Origin: Istiophorus platypterus
Lineage: Eukaryota; Chordata; Actinopteri; Istiophoriformes; Istiophoridae
Assembly (NCBI GenBank): GCA_016859345.1
Contig: CM029122.1
Coordinates: 3,415,001-3,479,000 of the forward strand
Reading direction: 5' to 3'
DNA: 64,000 nt
A program made the position numbers and the translations under genes. Numbering within the stretch: position 1 is the first letter of the stretch; every line of letters begins with the position of its first letter. This document shows positions 40,885-50,808 of the stretch, in pieces. The notes below the pieces were generated by a model that was not told where the DNA came from, made no database searches, and saw nothing but the letters and a program-made list of their open reading frames with translations.

Positions 40885-43800
40885 GCAACAGGCTGTCGAT
40901 GAGGTGGATGGTGGTGTTCCACGTGATGTTTCGTGGGTGGAAGGGACGGTTAACCCTCCCCGTTCTGCCTTCTTGACACCGTTAGCTAACGGGTCGACCT
41001 TATAACCAGCCGGTGACCTCGCACTTTAATCTGGAAACTCAATATCACCCTGAGCTGCGGTTGTCAGCAATCAATAACAGGACAAAGCCTGCCCACACAG
41101 TGGGAGCAGCACATTCGCTGTGGCCTTTTTTCTTGTGTTTAAACCGAATGGAACTATGACATTAGAGTATGTGGAGCTAGAGTACAACCGGGCTGGTGCC
41201 TGCAATTTCCACAGTCCTGCCACAAATGTTCGGAACCATTACTTGTCTGCTCAATTTTCAACCAATTATACAAAGTCAAATGAGGAGCAAATTGTCCAGA
41301 AACCGCATTACACAGGGGCCGAATGAAGGCAGATGGAGACAGCGATGACACAAATGGAGCTTAACGTCATCCCTAATAGCGGAGAAGGTTTCGTCAAACG
41401 GCAGGCCAGGAGGACAAGTGCATAGCCGCCTAATTAATTGTTATGTAACGCTGGAAACTGCCTCTGCCTGACTAGAGAGCAAGAGAGGTCGGCAGAGGGA
41501 GCAGTGGCGATCCAGTGGAAAAAAAAAAAGAATCTACCCGGCGACAAAGCACCACCCACAGCAGCAGGGGTTCAGAAACTTTGAGCTCAACTTTGTCACA
41601 CGGGTAATCAAGGCACAAGCTTCATCTGCGGGTAAAATGGCGGCTTTCTGTCGCAAGTCGGAGTTCTCAAATGTAATTCGAGACAACCCCGGTAACGTTG
41701 AGGTTATTTTTCTCAGACTTAACAAAGCTCCTCCAGACAACGTTATGCAACGGTTGCCACAGGCTGATTCGTTCTCCTTTTGATGACTCAACCGATCCCT
41801 GGGTAAAATTGGCGGAGTGCTCCTGTAAAATGTGCCGTTCCTGGTGTACGGGGGGGGGGGACTCATCAAATGCCATGAAAAGACAAAATAATAAAAAGCA
41901 AAAGATTCGACAAAAGATTCTGACTAACAATAGTCCTCGTATCCGAGCCCGAGCAAAGCTTGTTCCTTGGTGCCATTGGTGTCCAACAAGACTAAAGTTG
42001 GGTTTATAGTTGTGCATTAACAGGCTACATCGTACCTACAGCGGTTCTGTGCTCCGAGGTTACACCGTACCGTAGGCTACGCCGGTAAGATGACGCGATT
42101 CTCTCCAAAACCACGGAACCACATGTCGGGCTACAGTGTCGACGGAGACACCATGTGGTGACTGCAACACTGTGACTGGAAGCTTGTGTTTTTGCCGCTT
42201 TGTTTCTGATGGCGGTGGAGTCTCTTGGGTGGTCTTCTCCTTTTCGAAGTGAAGTGACCGCACTGCAAACCTGCACGGATGAATGAATGGACACAAACAT
42301 AAGGGACCACATGATGGTTGTCTCTTAATCAGTAACCAGAGAAACAGCGAAACAGCGCTGTGATACCCGCGTCTATCTCAAGTCCAACTGATTAGTAGAA
42401 GTAAAGGTAAATTAAAGAGTGTAAACACAGCTACTGCCTGATCAAACCGGTCATATAAAGTACATATCAACAGGTTAAAATGCGGCAGTCACTATAAATA
42501 AAAACCTACGCCAGAGGTAAAGTTCTTATGGTAGGACCCCCCTTAACCCTTCGGGTTGCTTGAGAGTCAACAGCCATGCCAGCAGCTCAGAAGTTATTGT
42601 GTACATGACAAACAAATTGTCCTCTACACATCTGTTCTGTACGTATGCAAGTTTAAGTTATGGCGTCAGGTGGCCTGTTACAAGAGGGGGGGGTTCCTGA
42701 ACGTACCCCTACCCAGCGGGTGGTAATATACATACTGTACCTTGCATTGACTGCCAACTACTGGCAGGAATTAGTAGAAGCACTGTATCCTAAGGATGTA
42801 CTCGTCTGGCATTCACATCATGTTGGAGTTATCACAATCACAAGTTTATGAATTTTAAATAGCAATTACCTTAACATCCAAGTTGTACCTAGCACATGGA
42901 AGCTCCAGACTTCTGCCTCCGCCAAGTAGCTTATGCGATTGACAGGGTCTGTTTGTTGGTTTTATTTGTCAGGCGGGAATTTTGCTAAAAAGCGCTGAAC
43001 CGGTTGCTGATGCTGACATCTTGCCCTGACGATGGCGTAGAAGAAAAGTCGAGGAACCGATCACGGTTCACGCCCGGTGGGCCCCAGGGGGAACTGTAAT
43101 CTTCGACACCTCGTTGCCTCCGTTTCCAGCTGCCTTTTTTAAATTTTTTCCTGTGGCCACTTTTCTCTAGCCGACGACTCATTCAGATGCAGAGCGGAGA
43201 ACAAACGGCAGCGGTGAGCGAACGTCCTCGGTAGACAGATACCGTGACCCCCCCCAGAGGCAAACTGCCATCGATGAGTTCTTCTGCTGCTGTTCTCCCA
43301 TTGTCTTTGCTGTAGCCCGAGGCTGAGGTGTGTGTGTGTGTGCGAGTGTGTGTTGTGCTTGTCGCTGTGATAATGTCCTACAGTGCCTCAAAGCGAACCC
43401 CTATGCAAAGCATCGGCTGGTATCTCCGGTGCAGCTGCATGCATACTTGCACCATTCATTTGCATTAAAAGCCGTTCTGTGTTTACTGTACACCGACCGA
43501 GTGTGTTTGTGCGTAAGCGATGGGCACAAATCACCAATGGTGTGGGCAGTACCCCCCCACCACCACCATAATTAACTTTTACTGTGCTGGACTAGTCAGT
43601 AAAGTATAAAACCTTGTTTTGAATGCCACTGACTCACTTGGGAACCGGCTCTTTGCATATGTTGGGCCCAGTGTTTCATGTTGTTTGCATGATGGTAACA
43701 ACATGTCTGCTGCTTCTCTGCTCTACAGTTAATTAGCCCACATACTGTCAAAATAATCGGAGAAAAAAAGAGAGAGAGAAACAAAGAGACGTGTTTTTCA

Positions 43801-46800
43801 CTCTTTTACATTCAATAATTAACGCTAACAGGGCAGAAGGAAGAGGGGTTTGATGAAAGATAGAACAGAGATACCCCTGCTCTGGGGGGGGGGGGGGGGC
43901 ATCGCTTTGATCCTCTAGACAAGAGTTAAGAGGTGTAGAGCAATTATATGGGTTAAAAAAAAAAAACCCGAAAACGAATCGAGCTGCTCACGGCTCCGAG
44001 CCGAGCGTGAGCTCCAAGCAACAGTGTTCACAAACCATGGACTGTGCTGACACCCCCCCCCACACACACACAACCACACACACCCAGTACCAAACACACA
44101 GACAATATAATAGCAGCCGTCTAATGTACAGTGTTTACTGGAGGCCAGCGCTGGGGGGTTATTGTTCTCGTGTGAGTTTCCCTCTTCGGGACTTCCACGG
44201 GGCTGCGGGCGGCTGACGGACGGCCGCCACTGTTTTATTGTTGTCTGACTGACGCCTTGGCAGAGTAACCTTCCGTCCGTTTGTTTTCCGCCATGTGAAC
44301 TGGAGAGGAGTCGTGGCGTGGCCATTTTTTTTTTCTTTCCTCATCTCCACTGGCGAGCATACGATGGGTCACCTTTGACCCCGGCGAGGGAGGCCCGTGC
44401 GGCCACATGTGGCGCTCGGCTCGGCGCTGCGCCGTCAGCGGGCCCTGCCGATCATTGTCCCGCATTGTATGTGTGTGTGTGTGTGTCCCTGCTCTCACAC
44501 ACTTGCTTCCAACACACACCATCCCCCGCTTGCCCACTGGAACGTGCCTCCCCCGTCTCGGGGCTGTTGGGACGGAGGGGACGTGTGACCGCCGACACCT
44601 CGGCCCGAGACGGGGCCCCCGCGGCTTCTGATGGTCACAGTTAGCCAGACCCCCGGGAGCCCGGAGCCCGGGTGCTAATGACTTCTCGCACCAGGGACAA
44701 TGCTTTCTTTCTCTGTGTGAACGTGTGAGTTTGTGGCTGTCATCCCAAGTATGGGGGTGGGATGAGGGGGTGGGACGGCTGGGGGGGGTCAGAGTAGAAG
44801 AGTTCTCCAGAGACTGGAGAAAATGCCACTTTTCTCTCTTCATCATGGTCTCACGTCCACACTAGGAGACTTTTTTTTTTTCTTTCTGTGGAGACATGTC
44901 CCCACTTCCTTCACATGACCGACGACAGTCAGCCTCAAGGTTCCCTTACTCAGCTATTCCTACGCTTTCAGGCACAGCAGCTCATTGCTTTCTTTCTAAA
45001 CACCAGCCTACTTCTCGATTTGTGCCACCGTGGCCGACGATGTGACTCCAAGACTCCGAGACATTCGGGAGTGACGGCGTCTGTCCGGGGTCGAAGGTGT
45101 CCTCTGCGCATTTCTAAATATAAACTGATATACGTGTGATCAGCTGTATGCAATATCCCGTGGCCCCCCCACCGATCCGGTTTCCACCAAGACTGTGGGA
45201 ACAGAAAACCACTGCAAAGCTGTCGGGCGTCAATCATGAATATTGAAATCATTGGAAATTTTTTTCCTGTATTTTTTCTGTCTTGATGCAAAGGTAATGA
45301 TGCAAACACGTGCACGTAAACGCAACCCTGGTTTTTTTCTTCCAGTGCTCCAGTGCATTTCAGAAATTAATTTCTTTGCTGCTCGATGTATCGTGACCTT
45401 TGACCTTATCCATTTGCCTAAATTTATCACTAAATTAAAATCCTTTTTCCAGTAGTCGTAGTAGCGATTATAATAGTAATAGTGATGATAATGGAAAAAG
45501 GAGAGGAAAGACTGACACTTTTTAGCTACTGTGCTGAAGTACGTTGAATAAGTTTTTCAGGTTGCAGGTTTCCTCCCAACCAATCAGCTCATCTTCTTGT
45601 AGCGATGATAGTTCGGGGGGGGGGGCGTTCATGTTCGTCTGATCTTTGGGAAACGCTCTGACTACTGATTTCTATGCAAAGAAAAAAAAAAAGTTAAAGT
45701 GATCTTAACTTCTTGAAAAAAAAAATCATCCAACTTTATACAGGCTGAGTCGGGGCCAGTGAGCTGGATATATAGGGTATGGACCCCCCCCCCCCAAGTG
45801 GCAAACATACATCTGCAGGTGTCTGCCAACTGCTATGCATTCACAGGGGGGGGAAACCAAGGAAAATGCTGATAAAATGGTAGAAAAGTTGTTTTAAGAA
45901 CCATCTGCAGAAACTATGAAATTCAGATTCAAACGTCCTCAGACCACCGACCCACGCTGATCGTTCTCCTTTACGCTTGTTGTTATTGTTATTATTTTCA
46001 AAGTGATGTCAGAGTGCATCCTCCCGATTTAACAACAGGTATGCGAGCGGAGGTGGGAGCGTGGGGGGGGGTCGGGGTCGGGGGTCGTGAGGTCACTGCT
46101 CATGTCGGGGATTAGCGGAGATGCGTATCTGCAGGCAGGGGGCGGCGATGGTATTGTTCAAGGCGTTGGCCAGAAATACAGTAAGAGAGTTCTGGAGCCC
46201 CTCGTTTCCCCAACAACATCTATGGTTCCACCTTCTTTCTTATCATAGCTCCAGCCTCTGTTCTATGTCTGATGAAACGCTGAAGTGCAACTGGTCTTAA
46301 ATTCTCTTTGAAACGTTACAGTTTGGTTGAGATAATGAGTTCTTCTCTTCGGTGGGGGGTGGCGGGGTCAACACTGAACCCATTACCATCTCCCCACCGG
46401 CGGAAGCCCCAGGGTTCAGCACATCCCGGCCGAGCTACAGCCTAAAAAAATGGGACGAAAATCAGAAACATACCCCAAAGCCCCTTTACATCTAGTTTGT
46501 GCTTTAGTTATTTTGATTTTTTTCTTTTACTTTTTGTGCTGAACCATGGGAATAATGAAAGTACAGACTTGTGGAACGACGCGTCTCTTCTGTTGCTCTC
46601 TGTTCACAAGAGAGGGACCAAGAAAAAGAAAAGGAAAAAAAAACGCATGAGTTAATTGCTTTTTTTTTTTTTACGGCCCGTCTCAAGCGGAAGCTGCTTA
46701 ATGAGGTAAGGCAGCTCGTCTCGCCGGGAATCGCAACCGCTCCTAATTGTGATCTCAAATATGCTCATAATCCCCCACCCCCACCCCTCACCCCGCCCGC

Positions 46801-49800
46801 CCGCCCCACCGCCCCCCACCCCCCGATTTGACAGCGGCGGGGGTCCAGGGGAGGCATTAAGGTGAAAGGGAGAGAACGAGGGACAGTATTAGTGGGATGG
46901 GGGGGGCACGGGAACGAGCGCAGCAGCTTAAGACGTTTTCTTTTTTTACTCACATTCAAAGTAAAGTAAACAGCTATTAAAGATCACGCGGAGCTGTCAA
47001 TGTTTCTCTTCTCTTGCCCCTCTTCGCCGTTCGGCTGTTTGGACATTCTCCCTCTCTCCTCCTCTTCCTCCTCTTCCTCCTCTACGACCTCCCAGTGCCG
47101 CCGCTGTGGCTCGTAACCTTAACGCCAGCCGCGGGCGTGTTGCCTGTTGTCAACAGCAACCGTGTTCCAGCGCGGTCGGCGTGCCGGCCACGTCCACGAG
47201 ATTCTCGTCGTGTCCGGAGTAAAGGCATCAGGCCTTCTGAACCGAAAGTCGTGGGTTAAGGTTCAGTGTCCTCGCTATGACCTGATGGATTAGTTGGAAC
47301 GAGAGAAACGGAAAGTGGTTGTGCGTTTCAAGATGGAGGTTTTTCCCTCACAAACCATCTGTGACGACTGATAGCTGCATGCAGAAGACTCACACACACA
47401 CACACACACACCAACAGTACCCAAAGTTTAATTTGTCGTCAAACTGCTTTTGTCATTTTCAACCAACAGAAAAACGAGAAGCTGCAGCTCGTTTTTGGTT
47501 TTTTGTTTTGTTTTGTTTTTTTTTTTTTTATCTCCAAACCTCTTCTCATGAACTCAGTCACACACTGTTACACTCAAGTCATTCTTCACTCACACACTCT
47601 CTCTCACACACACACACACACACGCACACACACACACTCTGATTTTCACTGGCTTATTTCCACGTTACCTCCAGCTCTCTTTGGTCGGCGAAGCTGCTCT
47701 CAGCTCTGAACGCCGGAAACACGTCGTTGTCCTGGTCAGCTTGTGGTCGGTATTCGAGCGTTGGTCCGGCAGGAAGTTTCACCTTGACGGTTTTATCCAG
47801 CCACTCTCCGGTTTTCTGGGGAAAAAAAACAAAAAACAAACGCTGCACATGTGATCAGGATATAAACAACAAAAAAACCCCGGCGCCATCAGGTCACCTC
47901 TGACGAGTCCATCCCATGGGGGGGCGGCGATCGAAGCGCCGCCCGCTCGAGCCTGTGGGTCACGCAGTAATGTTAACCTCGACCTTAAAGCCGCCGCCGG
48001 CGACGTGTCACCCAGGCGTCCCCCTCCGGAGGCCGCGTTGATACTGCGGCTCCTGACACCAGGGGAACGACATGGGACGCGTTGCTGTGATGAGAGCTGT
48101 GGACAGCGGCAGGAGGCCTGTCTGACAGATGGTTGGAGGTGGGGGCCGCCGGGGCCAGCGCCTCCGCCTCGGGGCCTCGGGGGGCCTCGGGGGGCCTCGG
48201 TTCGCCTCGACCTCCCCGCTCTCATGGCCGCCGGCCGTCCTGAGCTGTCGGTTCACCAGAACGAGAGTCAACTGAAAGGCACCAGACAGTTTCAATATGT
48301 GTCCGCCGCGCCCGCGACAGATCACGCCATGGGCCCCGGGGCCCCTGTAACTCATGCGCAGGCGACTATTCATATGTTTTAGCTTAAAAAACAACAAAAA
48401 AAACCACATGTCTGTGCTGTGTGTCCCCCTTTCCTCTCCCCCTCAGGATGAAGAACAAGCTCTGGTACTTTGAGTTTGGCACCACGGAGACGATATCGGC
48501 CACCTGCAAGAAACTCAACGAGTGCGTCGAGGTGGAGGTGAGTCGCATCTGCCGCCGGAAACCGAGGCTGAGTGGACGAGCGGCTTCGCCGGGCGACAGG
48601 GACGAAGGAAAAAATCCTTAAATACTCAAGAAAAAACAAAACAAAGAAACCTCTTGTGTACGCTACATGTTGACAAGTTTGCTCTTCTGTCTTTTTTCGC
48701 TGACGGGCTTTTAAGCGCTCTTATTCTTTTATGTTGTTTTTTTTCGCAGATATTTTACACCAAAGTAGTTTTGCCGTATTAATGAGGCGGACTATTCATA
48801 GCACATCATCAGATTAATGCTTCACGAATTCACCGGTTGCCTCATTCTGTCATTCGCCGCCGCATGATCTGTCACCCGGGTGCTTAAAGCACAGCGAGAC
48901 TTCCCGAGTAGAACGCACCAGAGACGGAGAAAAAAACAACGGAACAAAAAAACGCACGGTTTTTTTCTTTTTGGAAAAAACTAAAAATGCAAACGGGCCC
49001 GGTTGTTGTCCCAGAGGGTCCAGGCCCCGCAGCCGCCGCCCCCGACCAACCTCTGGAAAATGATCGATGCTTAGAGAGAAATGTTCGAGATGTCATTGGT
49101 TCGCTGAGTGAAACGGAAAGAATGAATCTGGTTAAAAGACCGACAATCTGTTAGTCCGTCTCTTCTTGATACTTCCTGCCTTCCCCACCCTGCGTATGGC
49201 TCTCAGCTCCAGAGCCCATTTGTTTCTACTGAGGAGATTTAAATCGTTTTTATTTTTTTAAATCACAACGGGTTTTACGATTTACGCTTCCGCGTGGAAC
49301 CTACGCCGTAGCCTGATGGAGCCCCACTGCCCAGATGTACGTGACCTTTGACATCAAAGATCGGGGTCTGGGTCCTAATAAGTACTTCTTTGAGGTTGGA
49401 GGACTTTCATTGTAATGGTTACAACGATAAAGCCCCGGGATAAAGTTGTGGAAGGGCCATGGGTAAAACAAACGTCAACTTTCGGTTTCATGTGAAAAAC
49501 TAACAGCGGCAAATGTGAAAGTTTCGTGTGAAAGTTTCGTCGACCCATGAATCCAACCCAACCCTGCACCTAAAGGCCAATTCACGCATCTGCATCGCTT
49601 TGTGGCTCGGTGGCGTCGTGTTTCCGGCTCCTCCTCCTTCGCCGACATCACACAGACCGTCTCCTCCAACGTCGTCTTTCCTTTTTGCATCGCAGGAAAT
49701 TCAGGAAAAACTGGGGTGGGGTGGGGATGGGGGGGTGACAGGTCAACGGATGAAACCGCACCCGCGCAGTCCTGCAGAAAATTTTCAGCCTTAAACTGTG

Positions 49801-50762
49801 ATTAATCAAACAGGCTGGAAGTGTTAGCTTCATTGATTAATTTTTTTTTTCGATCATGCATATTTAATGTCATCAAGTAACACTTCCAGTCGTATGTCTC
49901 GAGGGCCTTCATCCGGGGGGAGGACCGGGATGAAGTAACAAAGATGGTGCAGTATAGCCAAATTATTTACGTCCTCTTGGCCTGAATCAGAGACAATTGT
50001 TGCCCTAAAGTGAAAGTACAAAATAGAAAATGCCTTTGTTTGAAAGAATAGTTTATTTATAGATGAGTAATAATGTTCAGGACGAAGGTGGTTTCACATC
50101 AGCTCAGTCTTTGGATCCGTGGTTTAGATCCGACGCTCAGACACTGAATCGTTCCGTGCAGATTTTTTTCATTAGGTTGCAACATCCTCGTCAACGAGAC
50201 CCCGCCTTGCCGTCGCTGACGGCCGTATAATAATTAGACATTCAAATTAAATTTTAACTGTCACCAGGACCGCGCACCTCGCAATCATTACCCAGGGCGC
50301 AGGGCACCACTTTACGTCAGTATCCGTTTTTAATGGGACGCTTAAGAGCAGGATTTATCTTCCTGCTGGTGCATCGTCACGCCCGCGGACGGCCTGGGGG
50401 GGCCAAGGCCCTTCATTCAGCAACACTGAGCATGTCCCCGGGTTCTGCTCCGTGTTCTAAGACCGGTTCCTGTGAAAACTGAGGCCTGCGAGGTTTTTCA
50501 AAGAGGTTCGACGACGATTTCTCGGTTCTTACGTCACGGTTCCTGGTTTCATCCGTATCCATAAATCTCACCTAAGCTTTTCTTCTTATGATGTTTTGGG
50601 GTTTTTGAGGTTTTGTTTTGCAGCTTCGTTTAATCTCTACGTTCCTCTACGTACTGCTTGTCGTCACAAACACGTCTGAACAAACTGCGGGCGCTTCGCT
50701 AAAACCCAGCCTGTTTTGTGGCCGTGCTTCGACTCGGCGCTCGGCCTGCTGAGTCACAGTGG

Positions 50763-50808
<46 letters not shown>

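Larger units (their letters stand above)
40797..48446 (+). other. dgkb: Intron 18 (7.7 kb)
   Basis: Begins 40 nt upstream of an (AC)n array (40836-40882). It contains a possible dispersed repeat at 42003-42320, a G16 run at 43884-43899, CA-rich segments near 44050-44100, 47390-47412 and 47604-47638, a G/C-rich part at 47930-48260, and the minus-strand exon candidate at 47669-47815. No further dgkb coding signal. Confidence 0.65.

Noticed and set aside
44235..44846. 203-codon minus-strand frame in intron 18
   Set aside because: Composition is His/Pro/Arg/Thr-rich and runs through a CA repeat; no splice logic or family resemblance.
47220..47260. tRNA-like phrase (gaaccgaaagtcgtgggtt)
   Set aside because: Resembles a SINE B-box region, but no body or tail could be delimited.
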